Part shown: in pieces, positions 26,206 to 35,044 of the stretch
Layout: every line of letters starts with the position of its first letter
Position numbering within the stretch: position 1 is the stretch's first letter
Source of the DNA: Micavibrio sp. UBA6212
GTDB lineage: Bacteria > Pseudomonadota > Alphaproteobacteria > Micavibrionales > Micavibrionaceae
Direction: 5' to 3'
Assembly (NCBI GenBank): GCA_002421905.1
Contig: DISK01000010.1
Location: forward strand, 66,114 to 130,113
DNA length: 64,000 nucleotides
The notes under the pieces: generated by a model
The model's database searches: none
What the model saw: the letters and a program-made list of their open reading frames with translations, nothing else
What the model was told of the DNA's origin: nothing
Position numbers and translations under genes: made by a program

Positions 26206-26929
26206 CCAATCCTCCTTCTACATAAGTCTGAGGCGAGGGGATAGTCACCGGATCTGTCACTGTCGTCTTCGGATCAAAGACATGGAGATTTCCTGCCTCT
26301 AGAATAAGGCGAGGATGAGGCAATCTCTCGAGAATCTGCAAACTGTGTGTTGCAATAACAATTGTCGTCCCCATCTTATTGAGCTGTTCGAACAACCCCA
26401 TAAGTTTCATGCCGATCTCGTCATCAAGGTTTCCGGTTGGTTCATCAGCTAGAAGTAATTTCGGATTGGCAATTACGGCGCGTGCAATGGCGATTCTTTG
26501 TTGCTGACCTCCTGACATAGTAGGTGGGAGGCGATGCATACAGTCCCCCAAACCTACCCAGTCTAGCAACTCTTCAACATGAGATTTTATTTTTTTCTCA
26601 TTTAGTCCATTGATACGTAAGGGCAGAGCAACATTTTCGAATGCAGACATATGAGGTAAGAGACGAAAATCCTGAAAAATCACACCAATATTTTGTCGTA
26701 ATCTTGCTAGCTCAGATCGATCAAGCACATTGGTGTTTTTATCAAAAGCATGGATAGACCCTCTGGTCGGACGACGGCCAAGATAAAGCAAGGACATCAG
26801 CGAAGTTTTACCTGCCCCGCTTGGCCCACACAGAAAATGGAACGATCCCGGCGAGAGTGTAAAGGATACATCACTCAAAACCTCGGGGCCGATTCCATAA
26901 CGCAACCCAACATGCTCAAATTTAATCAT
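26198..26929 (-). CDS. ftsE: Cell division ATP-binding protein FtsE
   Basis: From the ATG at 26929 (MIKFEHVGLRYG) the product has 243 residues. It has Walker A GPSGAGKTS (about residue 37), Q-loop IGVIFQDFRLLPH, signature SGGQQQRIAIARA, Walker B LLLADEPTGNLD, and an H-loop ATHS. It is the ATPase of FtsEX. A short Pro/Thr-rich C-terminal tail extends beyond the usual ~220 residues. A frame start at 26971 lacks support. Confidence 0.95.
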   Translation of the reverse strand: MIKFEHVGLRYGIGPEVLSDVSFTLSPGSFHFLCGPSGAGKTSLMSLLYLGRRPTRGSIHAFDKNTNVLDRSELARLRQNIGVIFQDFRLLPHMSAFENVALPLRINGLNEKKIKSHVEELLDWVGLGDCMHRLPPTMSGGQQQRIAIARAVIANPKLLLADEPTGNLDDEIGMKLMGLFEQLNKMGTTIVIATHSLQILERLPHPRLILEAGNLHVFDPKTTVTDPVTIPSPQTYVEGGLDV

Positions 26930-26958
26930 CAGAACCACAAACCTTGCTTGCTCAAAGC

Positions 26959-26991
26959 GACTCAGCAACATATTATAAATACATGAGACTC
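26959..26991 (-). promoter_or_regulatory. ftsE promoter candidate with two GANTC sites
   Basis: The minus strand has a perfect TATAAT (plus-strand 26972-26977). Two GANTC methylation sites, GACTC at 26959-26963 and 26987-26991, flank it; the second falls where the -10/-35 spacer would be. No good -35 element is visible. The 78-bp gap also carries the divergent zinc-ribbon gene start. CcrM methylation affecting ftsEX transcription is an inference. Confidence 0.45.
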
Positions 26992-27007
26992 CTTACGGAT
27001 TGAAGGC

Positions 27008-27814
27008 ATGATTTTAACCTGTCCCGCTTGTTCTGCACAATATATGGTGTCCGCCGAAACAATTGGCGAGCAGGGACGGGCTGTGCGTTGCGCTAAATGC
27101 AAGCATGAATGGGTACAAAAATCCGAAAAAGACTCTCTCGACGAACTCATTTCGCGCATACAATCCGTCGAAATTGATGAAATTGGTTTTGAAGAACACC
27201 TGACTTCAAATGTCAGGGAAGACGTACATGCAGGACTGTTTGCAAGACTTAAGGAGGCTATATCGGGGTATCGTTCACGCCTAAAATTTTGGCTGGATAG
27301 AAAGGCCATTAATTTTAAGTCCCGATTACACCTTGATAAAAAGACATTTGGCGGTATAGCGGCAGCTGCCATTGTCTTTTCCGTATTACTGAGCGTGATT
27401 TTACTGACCCATAATAAAATTTCGCATAATTTTCCACAAACAGAGCCTATATTTGAAGCACTCGGCTTAAAGAAAGCTGAAGAAGTTGCCTCTACTCCCA
27501 ATCCAGAGGAGAATTTGGCTTTTGACCGCCTTGAAATTTCAAAGGGTGAGGGGACGACGAAACTCTCTGGCATGTTGCTGAATCTATCCAAACAAGAGGT
27601 ACCAGTACCTATAATTTCTGTCGTGCTGCTTGATAAGGACTCACACGAAATATATAATCGTGATTTAGATCTGGGGCAGCCCATAATTGGAAGTGAAGAC
27701 CGGATAGATTTTCAAATTGATCTGGGAATAGATATTCCTGACGCGGCACGAAAGCTTGCAATCAGATTCACGAACCTCCCTTTACCTGAGGAGAATCACG
27801 GGGAAGACGGATAA
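27008..27814 (+). CDS. Zinc-ribbon (MJ0042-type) single-pass membrane protein
   Basis: The first ~37 residues form a zinc ribbon CPAC-x-n-CAKC (MILTCPACSAQY ... VRCAKCKHEW), the zinc_ribbon_5/MJ0042 motif. A charged cytoplasmic stretch, one membrane segment (about residues 115-137, AAAAIVFSVLLSVILL) and a DUF3426-like beta-rich outer domain follow. Proteins with this layout occur beside ftsE in many alphaproteobacteria; function is not established. It diverges from ftsE and its 3' end overlaps the small lipoprotein gene on the other strand by 19 bp. Confidence 0.78.
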   Translation: MILTCPACSAQYMVSAETIGEQGRAVRCAKCKHEWVQKSEKDSLDELISRIQSVEIDEIGFEEHLTSNVREDVHAGLFARLKEAISGYRSRLKFWLDRKAINFKSRLHLDKKTFGGIAAAAIVFSVLLSVILLTHNKISHNFPQTEPIFEALGLKKAEEVASTPNPEENLAFDRLEISKGEGTTKLSGMLLNLSKQEVPVPIISVVLLDKDSHEIYNRDLDLGQPIIGSEDRIDFQIDLGIDIPDAARKLAIRFTNLPLPEENHGEDG

Positions 27815-27981
27815 ACGGCAGGGAATTGATCCTGTTTGTTATCTTCACTGCCGGACTGATCCGGAGGAGACAGATCACCTGGCTTGATACCACAGCCTGA
27901 AAGGATCAGGCAAGAACTCGCCAGAAGGCAAAATGTAACCAGAAGGCGCCAAGCACCAAAATCGAATAGGAAACTGCTCAT
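27796..27981 (-). CDS. Small LptM-like lipoprotein
   Basis: The 61-residue product has a signal peptide ending in a lipobox (LILSGC) and then CGIKPGDLSPP, a short Asp/Gln/Ser-rich tail. The C-G-x-K-x-x-L-x-x-P pattern is like LptM/YifL, a small lipoprotein tied to LptDE maturation in E. coli. In other alphaproteobacteria such a gene sits between argH and lysA, neither of which is here. It is convergent with the zinc-ribbon gene and divergent from the thioredoxin gene. Confidence 0.62.
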   Translation of the reverse strand: MSSFLFDFGAWRLLVTFCLLASSCLILSGCGIKPGDLSPPDQSGSEDNKQDQFPAVYPSSP

Positions 27982-28018
27982 GTTTCAAGGAATAGCACAG
28001 AATAAAGGTTATAAAAAG

Positions 28019-28693
28019 ATGCTTTACATCCTCAATCCACGAGACATTTTTTTGTCTTTCTCGCCAACAATAAAATTAACAGCATATATTTTCCTTATTG
28101 CTTTTGCGGCCATCATATGGGCACACAAAGCCGTAATGGCATCTTCGGAGCCATCCACCAAAGAAAAACCTGCCCCTCACCATATTCATCTTGAAATTCC
28201 ACAAGATATCCAAAAGCAGCTTGATGAGGACTTTTTCAAAGTCAAAAAATATGATGGAGATCAGCTGATCCGCAATCTGGAAGTTGAAACAATGAACAGA
28301 GATCCTGCCTTTTTGATTCAGGATAAGCACAAATTGACTATTATTAACTTTTGGGCGCCTTGGTGCGGTGTCTGTATGGTTGAACTACCCAGCCTGACCT
28401 TATTGCAAAAAAACCGTCCTGATGTTCATATTATCTATGTCGCGGAAAACCGTAATGGTTTTAATGACGTTGAAAAAGTTTATAAAGATATAGGTCTGCC
28501 CTTTAATAATAGTTTTTATGATAATCGTACTTACATTAAACGCTGGCTGGATGTGAAAACTTTTCCAACCTCAATCATCGTGAACCCAGAGGGACAAGTA
28601 ATGTACAGGCTGGAAGGTGATGGTAGATGGAGTGATGCTTATATGCAGAAATTTCTGGATCTGTTAGAACAATCAGAGATAAAATCTGAATAA
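28019..28693 (+). CDS. TlpA-type membrane-anchored thioredoxin
   Basis: From the ATG at 28019, preceded by AAAGG about 10 bp upstream, the product is 224 residues. A membrane segment lies at residues 17-38. A thioredoxin fold follows with WAPWCGVCMVELPSL, active-site cysteines C116 and C119, and a KTFPTS cis-Pro loop. TlpA-type proteins reduce cytochrome-maturation partners or other periplasmic thiols. Longer frames beginning at 27884 or 27980 would overlap the small lipoprotein gene; 27980 forms a back-to-back CATG with its start codon. Orientation relative to the DsbA-type gene at 3009 suggests separate regulation. Confidence 0.82.
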   Translation: MLYILNPRDIFLSFSPTIKLTAYIFLIAFAAIIWAHKAVMASSEPSTKEKPAPHHIHLEIPQDIQKQLDEDFFKVKKYDGDQLIRNLEVETMNRDPAFLIQDKHKLTIINFWAPWCGVCMVELPSLTLLQKNRPDVHIIYVAENRNGFNDVEKVYKDIGLPFNNSFYDNRTYIKRWLDVKTFPTSIIVNPEGQVMYRLEGDGRWSDAYMQKFLDLLEQSEIKSE

Positions 28694-28710
28694 AATTGAA
28701 ATCCTTTGAT

Positions 28711-28735
28711 AAAGTTAAGAAAAGTTAACTTTTTT
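28711..28735. terminator. AT-rich hairpin after the thioredoxin gene, possible terminator
   Basis: AAAGTTAA (28711-28718) and TTAACTTT (28725-28732) form an 8-bp AT-rich stem with loop GAAAAG, followed by further T residues. It lies 18 bp after the stop codon at 28693. A competing 14-bp palindrome AAAAGTTAACTTTT overlaps it (28720-28733). The stem is weak, so termination is plausible but not certain. Confidence 0.4.
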
Positions 28736-28774
28736 GCGTCATGTTAAACAGATAATCAAAATGGATATTTTGTA

Positions 28775-30079
28775 ATGAATGACGCGGCCGTGACCGAATC
28801 AACAGAAAAATTTAGCCAAGACCAACTGGATGCATTGGTTAACTTGCATCAACGTTTTCTGGAAGGTCGCATAGGAGGGCGTCGCGCTACTCTGAAGCAT
28901 ATTGACCTTACGGGGCTTGACCTTAAGAATAAAAATCTCAAACAGGCAGACTTTTCCGGATGCATTATGCGTCGAATGGATCTTGGAGGAACAAATTTTC
29001 AGGAATCTACTCTTTATGCCTGTGACTTGAGCTTCTCCAACCTGAATAATACCAGCTTTGTTCGCGCCGATCTGCGCGGGACAAGAATTGAAAGTGCAAA
29101 TCTGATAGGGGCCGACCTTGAACAGGCAGATCTGCGTGGGGGGGCAATCTCTCAGGATGGCGTTTACACCAAGCCACAAGCTGTAAATTTCCGTGGAGCC
29201 AATCTCTCAGGAGCCCGTCTTGTGGGGACTATGGCCAATAATGCGGATTTCTCGGATGCCATTATGTCCCGTATCAATGTTCAGCAAGCTGACTTGCGTG
29301 GAGCAAAATTGATGGGGGCAGATTTAACAGGCGCAGATTTGAATGGTGTCCAACTGGCAGGGGCGGATTTGAACAATGCTATTCTGACGGGTGCAAATAT
29401 TGAAAAAGTCAAAGATGAATTCGATATGTCCCACGCAATTACAGATAAGAATGTAGGGCCTTCCGTAGCAGACCTCCAAATTCCACTTGTCAAATTAATA
29501 GAGGAACATCAGCTCTGGGTATCCAGCTCTGGAGTTGAAGGACGTCAACTTGACCTGTCAGATTATGATTTGCGCGAAATCGGAACCCTGAAAATGGAGA
29601 AGTTAACGGCACTCAAGGCAAAGCGCGCCAAATTTTTTGCGATGAATCTTTTTCGCGTTGAATTACAAAGTGCAATACTTGATGAATCAGATTTTCGTCG
29701 TTGTGATCTGGAAGAAGCCGATTTTCGTGGTTCGAGTTTACAACGCGCCAAGTTCTCTCATGCCCGTATGGCGCGCTCCAATTTCACAGCACTACTCTTC
29801 TCTAAAGGAAATAACCAGCGTATGGCACCATGCGATTTGAACTGGGCCGAATTCCGATATGCCGACCTGACTGAGGCAAAATTGAAAGGCTCAACATTGT
29901 GTCATGCTGATATGTCTTATGCCAATTTAACAGGGGCCGACCTGCGGGAGTGTGATTTTACCGGAGCAAATTTGGAAGGCGCTATCCTTGAAGATGCACT
30001 TACAGACGATGCAATCCTTGATATGAAACAAACCGGAAGGGCTTTTTCACTTTCCTCTCTCAAAGAGGAAGGGTATTAA
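28775..30079 (+). CDS. Pentapeptide-repeat protein
   Basis: The 434-residue protein has a ~40-residue N-terminal helical region and then A(D/N)LXX-type pentapeptide repeats. A first block spans about residues 43-210 and a second about residues 275-430, divided by a non-repeat insert. Such repeats form a right-handed square beta-helix; a few members mimic DNA and inhibit gyrase, but most have unknown roles. No signal peptide or membrane segment is seen, so it is probably cytosolic. It ends in TTAA shared with the etfA stop on the other strand. Confidence 0.85.
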   Translation: MNDAAVTESTEKFSQDQLDALVNLHQRFLEGRIGGRRATLKHIDLTGLDLKNKNLKQADFSGCIMRRMDLGGTNFQESTLYACDLSFSNLNNTSFVRADLRGTRIESANLIGADLEQADLRGGAISQDGVYTKPQAVNFRGANLSGARLVGTMANNADFSDAIMSRINVQQADLRGAKLMGADLTGADLNGVQLAGADLNNAILTGANIEKVKDEFDMSHAITDKNVGPSVADLQIPLVKLIEEHQLWVSSSGVEGRQLDLSDYDLREIGTLKMEKLTALKAKRAKFFAMNLFRVELQSAILDESDFRRCDLEEADFRGSSLQRAKFSHARMARSNFTALLFSKGNNQRMAPCDLNWAEFRYADLTEAKLKGSTLCHADMSYANLTGADLRECDFTGANLEGAILEDALTDDAILDMKQTGRAFSLSSLKEEGY

Positions 30080-31011
30080 AGTTTTTCTGTCAGTTCAGGA
30101 ACAGCCTCAAACAGGTCCGCAACCAGACCATAATCAGCCACCTGAAAAATAGGGGCGTCAGGGTCTTTGTTAATTGCAACGATAACTTTGGAATCTTTCA
30201 TCCCTGCCAGATGCTGGATTGCGCCGGAAATTCCAACGGCGATATAAAGCTGGGGCGCAACAATTTTCCCCGTTTGTCCAACCTGATAATCATTTGACAC
30301 ATACCCGGCATCTACCGCTGCGCGCGAGGCTCCAACTGCGGCTCCCAATTTATCTGCCAATCCATAAATAATAGAAAAATTCTCGCCCGATCCAACTCCA
30401 CGCCCACCGGATACAACGATTTTTGCTGCGGGCAACTCAGGACGTTCGGATTTTGTTAATTCCTCCTTGACAAATTTGGTCCCTGCAAACTCCTGAACTG
30501 AGGAGATATCACCTTGTTCAACGGAGGAAGTTCCGCCTGAAACTTGTGCCGGATCAAAGGAAGTGGCACGAATGGTCATCAACTTAATCGCATCACTGCT
30601 GGTGACAATCGCAATAGCATTCCCAGCATAAACAGGACGCTTGAAAGTGTCCTCGGATACAATCTCGATTACATCAGAAATTTGTTGAACATCAAGGAGC
30701 CCGGCAACGCGTGGCAAAAGATTTTTTCCAAAATTTGTGGCAGGAGCAAGAACATGCGTATAATTTTTAGCCAGCGAAGCAATAAGGGGAGCCAGCACTT
30801 CCGGCAATTGATGGATGAGGGAAGGGGAATCAAGCGCAATAACCTTGGATACGCCTGAAATTTGGGAGGCTTGTTGAGCTATCCCTGATAGAGAATTTCC
30901 TGCCACCAGCAAATCAACGTCACCTGACAATTTTAGTGCCGCCGTCACGCAGTTTAATGTTGACGATTTGATCTGATCAGCTGAATGCTCGGAAATAACC
31001 AGAATAGCCAT
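30076..31011 (-). CDS. etfA: Electron transfer flavoprotein alpha subunit
   Basis: The 311-residue product has the ETF alpha layout: an N-terminal alpha/beta domain and a C-terminal FAD domain with VVSGGRGVGSGENF (about residue 199), VGASRAAVDAGY, QVGQTGKIVAPQLYIAVGISGAIQHLAGM (split here by motif) and INKDPDAPIFQVADYG. ETF carries electrons from acyl-CoA dehydrogenases to the quinone pool. It lies 25 bp downstream of etfB. The ETF:quinone oxidoreductase partner is not in the window. Confidence 0.95.
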   Translation of the reverse strand: MAILVISEHSADQIKSSTLNCVTAALKLSGDVDLLVAGNSLSGIAQQASQISGVSKVIALDSPSLIHQLPEVLAPLIASLAKNYTHVLAPATNFGKNLLPRVAGLLDVQQISDVIEIVSEDTFKRPVYAGNAIAIVTSSDAIKLMTIRATSFDPAQVSGGTSSVEQGDISSVQEFAGTKFVKEELTKSERPELPAAKIVVSGGRGVGSGENFSIIYGLADKLGAAVGASRAAVDAGYVSNDYQVGQTGKIVAPQLYIAVGISGAIQHLAGMKDSKVIVAINKDPDAPIFQVADYGLVADLFEAVPELTEKL

Positions 31012-31036
31012 GATATGAAGTCCTCTTGATCTTTAG

Positions 31037-31804
31037 TTAGATAACTTTTGCTTCGTTTTTCAATTTGTCGATCAAGGCATCAACCGACTCGACTTTGATT
31101 CCGGCGCTACGAACAGGGGGCTCTTCCAAAGATACCAACTTCAAACGCGGGGAATAGTCCACCCCCAGATCTTCTGCAGAAAATGTTTCCATTGGCTTTT
31201 GCTTTGCCTTCATAATGTTGGGAAGAGCCGCATATCTAGGTTCATTCAATCTCAAATCGACTGTCATGACGGCTGGCAAAGAAATCTGCAAAGTTTCGAG
31301 GCCACCATCAATCTCACGCGTTACATGTGCTGAGCTTTCTGAATCAATAACAATCTCAGATGCAAATGTTGCTTGTGGCCATCCCATTATGGCGGCAAGC
31401 ATTTGGCCTGTCTGGTTACTATCATCATCAATAGATTGTTTGCCCATAATCACAAGGCCCGGCCGCTCTTTGTCAATTATTGCCTTGAGAGTTTTTGCAA
31501 CAGCTAAAGGCTCAACCCCACCAAGATCTGTCGGCACATCTGTTTTCACAAGAATGCCACGGTCAGCCCCAACCGCCATTGCTGTACGAATAACGTCTTG
31601 GGCTTTGTCGGGCCCAATAGACACTACAACAATTTCTGACACGATTCCTTTTTCTTTCAGACGCACAGCTTCTTCAACGGCAATCTCGTCAAATGGATTC
31701 ATCGACATTTTGACGTTATTGAGTTCGATTCCTGATTTGTCAGATTTGATCCGAATTTTGACATTATAATCAACAACGCGCTTAACAGGTATAAGTACTT
31801 TCAT
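31037..31804 (-). CDS. etfB: Electron transfer flavoprotein beta subunit
   Basis: From the ATG at 31804 (MKVLIPVKRVVDYN) the product is 255 residues. It matches ETF beta, including NPFDEIAVEEAVRLKE, MGKQSIDDDSNQTGQMLA and the AMP-binding region. AAGAG 7 bp upstream supports 31804 over the ATG at 31810. It is transcribed ahead of etfA, and the small HIG1-type gene lies 27 bp upstream. Confidence 0.95.
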   Translation of the reverse strand: MKVLIPVKRVVDYNVKIRIKSDKSGIELNNVKMSMNPFDEIAVEEAVRLKEKGIVSEIVVVSIGPDKAQDVIRTAMAVGADRGILVKTDVPTDLGGVEPLAVAKTLKAIIDKERPGLVIMGKQSIDDDSNQTGQMLAAIMGWPQATFASEIVIDSESSAHVTREIDGGLETLQISLPAVMTVDLRLNEPRYAALPNIMKAKQKPMETFSAEDLGVDYSPRLKLVSLEEPPVRSAGIKVESVDALIDKLKNEAKVI

Positions 31805-31831
31805 ATTCATTCTCTTATATTTTCTGGATTT

Positions 31832-32026
31832 TTATTGGGTCAATATCCACAAGGAAGCCAGTAGCGCCAAGCAAACAGCCTGTAAAATAACGCGCAAACG
31901 CATCAGTTTGTTGCCATATTTTTTGCTTAGCTCTCCACCTTTTAACAGAGTAACAAGGCCAAGCAATAAGACGCCGACAACAGCAAATAAAGTTAGAACA
32001 GTAAGAATCAGGATGATAGGTGTCAT
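31832..32026 (-). CDS. HIG1-type small two-helix membrane protein
   Basis: This 64-residue protein has two hydrophobic helices (about residues 3-28 and 46-62) joined by a polar loop GGELSKKYGNKLMRLRV. The loop carries the N-K-x-M-R-x-R-V motif of the hypoxia-induced/HIG1 family. Alphaproteobacterial twin-transmembrane proteins of this type often sit beside etfBA. Mitochondrial relatives (Rcf1, Higd1) bind respiratory complexes; a respiratory role here is inference. It lies 14 bp before the ubiG stop, in the same direction. Confidence 0.72.
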   Translation of the reverse strand: MTPIILILTVLTLFAVVGVLLLGLVTLLKGGELSKKYGNKLMRLRVILQAVCLALLASLWILTQ

Positions 32027-32040
32027 GCCAGAATGTAACC

Positions 32041-32775
32041 CTATTTGGACAAAGTGGCTACCATGAAATAATTGATATCCAGATCATGCGGATGCAATGC
32101 AAACTCTCCTTGCAGGGGTCGGTAAACCAGTCCACATGCGGATTCTACATCCATTCCAGAAGCGCCCACCATTCTGGAAAGCTCTGAGGGACGAATGAAT
32201 TTATTCCACTGGTGGGTATTGGGAGGAGCCCAGCTTAAAACACGTTCAGCAAGAAAAATGCCCAATCCATATGATTTCCAGGTGCGGTTAAGTGTTGAAA
32301 AAATAACCTTTCCCTCTGGTTTCAGGAGTTGGGCACATAAATCAACAAAGGCCAGAGGAGACGAAACATGTTCGAGAATCTCAAGAGCTGTGATGGCATC
32401 GAATTTTTTCCGCTCTTCAACCAGAGTTTCTGCTGCACCGCAGAAATACGAGATATCCAACTTTTGCGCTTTGGCATGAGCCGTTGCAACCTTGATTGCG
32501 CTCTGGTCAGCATCAATGCCTGTAGCTTTTGCGCCAAGACGTGCCATAGGCTCGCATATCAGTCCGCCTCCACAACCAATATCCAAAATTGATTTACCAG
32601 TTAAATCACCACCCAAGGCATCCTTAATATAACTCATCCTTGCAGCCCCCATTTTGTGTAGCGGGGCATATGTTCCATATCTATCCCACCAATCCAAGGA
32701 ATGTGAGGAAAAATGGGCAATCTCATCAGGATCAACAGTAGATACAAGTTTAAGTGATGTTTTGGCAGATTTCAT
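32041..32775 (-). CDS. ubiG: Ubiquinone biosynthesis O-methyltransferase
   Basis: From the ATG at 32775 (MKSAKTSLKLVSTVDPDE) the product is 244 residues. It has the UbiG N-terminus FSSHSLDWWDRYG, the SAM motif DIGCGGGLICEP (about residue 66), GIDAD, and LEILEHVSSP (about residue 128). UbiG methylates two hydroxyls on the ubiquinone ring. An open frame continues to 33093 but would overlap lysC on the other strand, so it is rejected. It diverges from lysC over a 93-bp gap. Confidence 0.93.
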   Translation of the reverse strand: MKSAKTSLKLVSTVDPDEIAHFSSHSLDWWDRYGTYAPLHKMGAARMSYIKDALGGDLTGKSILDIGCGGGLICEPMARLGAKATGIDADQSAIKVATAHAKAQKLDISYFCGAAETLVEERKKFDAITALEILEHVSSPLAFVDLCAQLLKPEGKVIFSTLNRTWKSYGLGIFLAERVLSWAPPNTHQWNKFIRPSELSRMVGASGMDVESACGLVYRPLQGEFALHPHDLDINYFMVATLSK

Positions 32776-32868
32776 GTCCGTACAATATAGAAATTTTTGT
32801 GGAAAGGCTATATATTTCCAACTTGCTTGCTTTAACGCAGGTAAAAAATAAGCAGGAAAGCATATTGA

Positions 32869-34110
32869 ATGGCGCGTATCGTTGTAAAGTTCGGAGGAAC
32901 CTCTGTCGCTGATCCGGCAAGGATAGAAAATGCTGCAGATAAAGTTCTGTCTGAAACAAAGCGCGGGAATCAAGTTGTTGTTGTCGTCTCTGCTATGGCT
33001 GGTGTAACCAACCAGCTTGTCGATTACTGCCAGCAAATTGATCCAGGATGCGACGCAAAAGAATATGACGCCGTTGTTGCCAGTGGAGAGCAAATCACCT
33101 GCGGATTAATGGCGTTGGCTTTACAAAAACTCGGACTAGAGTCTCGTTCTATGACCGGATGGCAAGTGCCAATTATTTGCAATGATCAGCATGGGCGCTC
33201 CCGCATTGATGATATACCACCGGAAAAACTTAATGACCTTCTTCAGAACGGGGTAACTCCGGTAGTAGCAGGATTTCAGGGGGTCTCAAAATCTGGACGT
33301 ATTTCGACCTTGGGACGCGGTGGGTCAGATACAACGGCGGTTGCTTTGGCGGCAGCCATAAAATCGGACCGATGTGATATCTATACGGATGTGGACGGCG
33401 TTTATACAACTGATCCACGGCTTGTCCCTCTTGCCAAAAAGCTGGACAAGGTATCGTATGAAGAAATGCTGGAAATGGCTGCCCTGGGAGCAAAAGTGTT
33501 GCATCCCCGTTCAGTTGAGCTAGCCATGGCATGGAATGTTCCATTGCAGGTTTTATCAAGTTTTAACACCGGAATTGGAAGCGATCTTCCGGGAACAATT
33601 ATCGTAGGAGAAAATGATATTGTGGAAAAACAAATTGTGAATGGCATTACCTATACTCGGAACGAATCCAAAATCACTCTGATTTCTGTGCCCGATATGC
33701 CGGGGGTTGCCGCATCAATTTTTGCTCCATTGGGAGGTGCGGGGATAAATGTTGACGTCATTGTCCAGAATGTATCACCAGACGGAAAAACTACCGATAT
33801 GACATTTACGGTTCCCAAAATAGATTCAAGTAAAGTTAAAACGCTTCTGGAAAATCTTGATTTTCTTAAGAGTACTGAAATCAGGATTGCCAACGACATT
33901 GCCAAAGTTTCGATTATCGGTATTGGGATGAGCTCGCATACAGGTGTGGCTCAAACCATGTTTACTACTCTGGCGGAAAACAAAATCAATATTCAGGCAA
34001 TTACAACGTCGGAAATCAAAGTGAGTGTTCTGATTGACGAAAAATTCACTGAACTGGCGGTAAGATCGCTGCATACAGCTTTTGGGCTGGATCAACAACA
34101 GGCATCCTGA
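32869..34110 (+). CDS. lysC: Aspartate kinase
   Basis: The 413-residue product has the amino-acid-kinase motif VKFGGTSVADPARI at its start, GRGGSDTTAVALAAA (about residue 148) and IYTDVDGVYTTDPR (about residue 177). Two ACT domains occupy about residues 265-410 (VPDMPGVAASIF and GIGMSSHTGVAQTMF). It makes aspartyl phosphate for Lys, Thr, Met and diaminopimelate; the ACT domains imply feedback control, probably by Lys and/or Thr. It opens the plus-strand block to rodZ and ispG. Confidence 0.95.
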   Translation: MARIVVKFGGTSVADPARIENAADKVLSETKRGNQVVVVVSAMAGVTNQLVDYCQQIDPGCDAKEYDAVVASGEQITCGLMALALQKLGLESRSMTGWQVPIICNDQHGRSRIDDIPPEKLNDLLQNGVTPVVAGFQGVSKSGRISTLGRGGSDTTAVALAAAIKSDRCDIYTDVDGVYTTDPRLVPLAKKLDKVSYEEMLEMAALGAKVLHPRSVELAMAWNVPLQVLSSFNTGIGSDLPGTIIVGENDIVEKQIVNGITYTRNESKITLISVPDMPGVAASIFAPLGGAGINVDVIVQNVSPDGKTTDMTFTVPKIDSSKVKTLLENLDFLKSTEIRIANDIAKVSIIGIGMSSHTGVAQTMFTTLAENKINIQAITTSEIKVSVLIDEKFTELAVRSLHTAFGLDQQQAS

Positions 34111-34123
34111 TAATCATTAATGG

Positions 34124-35038
34124 ATGGAACAGGGCCCCTCACAGCAAAAGGAATATCTCCACAAAGATTCTCAAGATCTTTTGCACGATTTCCATACTGA
34201 TTTAAGCGTCGGAGATATTCTTCAGCGGGCGCGTATGCGTGCAAATATTTCCATTGAGTCTGCCGCACAAGAAACAAAAATTCAGATCAACTACCTTGTG
34301 GCCATTGAAGAAGGTAAATTGAACAAATTACCAGGCCTTATCTATGCAATCGGTTTTATAAAAACCTATGCAGAATTTCTTGGCTTGGATGGGAATAAAA
34401 TTGTCCAGTTGTTGAAAAAACAGTCAGGGGCAAAAGTTGAACCAAAACCATTAACTTCAACTTTGCCAGTTGATGAAGACCACTCAGTGCCAACGCTCAA
34501 AACTGTTATTATTGTCGTCGCTATGCTGTCTTGCGGACTTCTTTTATATTCTTTGTCTTTCGGCAAGGATCCTGCCCAACAGGTTATCCCGTCTGTCCCT
34601 GAAGATTTGAAAGAACAGGTTACGCTGCTAACCCGTCCTCAGATTGCTGCAAAACCAGAAGAAATCGCAGAAACCTTGCCAGAACCCAATGCGCAACTAT
34701 CCTCAAATTTCGGAAACTCTGCTACGGAACCAGAGAAAATAGCCGAGACACCCCATCCGGTTGTACTTCGAGCCGTTGATAATGTTTGGCTTGAAATTCG
34801 CGCCAAGCAAGGAAAAGTTGTTCTTTCCCGTGTTCTGTCAGTGGGCGAGGAATATTGGGTTCCGGTAGATCAGACTGATCTGGTTATGACTTTGGGGAAT
34901 GCTGGCGGGTTGCAAATTCTGGTGGATGGGCAAGCTCTTCCGGTTTTGGGTCGCAAAGGGCAGGTTATACGCGCTCTTCCACTTAATCCGGATTATCTGA
35001 AAGATTTGTTGAAAAAATTATCAAAAAAGTCCATGTAA
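34124..35038 (+). CDS. rodZ: RodZ-like cytoskeletal/helix-turn-helix membrane protein
   Basis: The 304-residue protein has an N-terminal HTH_25 domain (about residues 27-95: SVGDILQRARMRANISIE, LPGLIYAIGFIKTYAEFLGL), one membrane segment (about 127-147), a Pro/Glu-rich linker, and a C-terminal DUF4115 domain (about 212-300) with NVWLEIRAKQGKVV. This is the RodZ plan: the HTH binds MreB in the cytosol and the periplasmic end acts with the elongation machinery. It sits between lysC and ispG, with 13 and 6 bp gaps, as commonly seen. Confidence 0.87.
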   Translation: MEQGPSQQKEYLHKDSQDLLHDFHTDLSVGDILQRARMRANISIESAAQETKIQINYLVAIEEGKLNKLPGLIYAIGFIKTYAEFLGLDGNKIVQLLKKQSGAKVEPKPLTSTLPVDEDHSVPTLKTVIIVVAMLSCGLLLYSLSFGKDPAQQVIPSVPEDLKEQVTLLTRPQIAAKPEEIAETLPEPNAQLSSNFGNSATEPEKIAETPHPVVLRAVDNVWLEIRAKQGKVVLSRVLSVGEEYWVPVDQTDLVMTLGNAGGLQILVDGQALPVLGRKGQVIRALPLNPDYLKDLLKKLSKKSM

Positions 35039-35044
35039 ATTACT

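Noticed and set aside
28715..28728. TTAA-N6-TTAA as a CtrA box before the pentapeptide gene
   Set aside because: The CtrA spacing is N7; here it is N6 and the element is better explained by the AT-rich hairpin.
32776..33093. N-terminal extension of UbiG by about 106 residues
   Set aside because: It would overlap the divergent lysC start and adds no recognisable domain; UbiG normally begins near the ATG at 32775.
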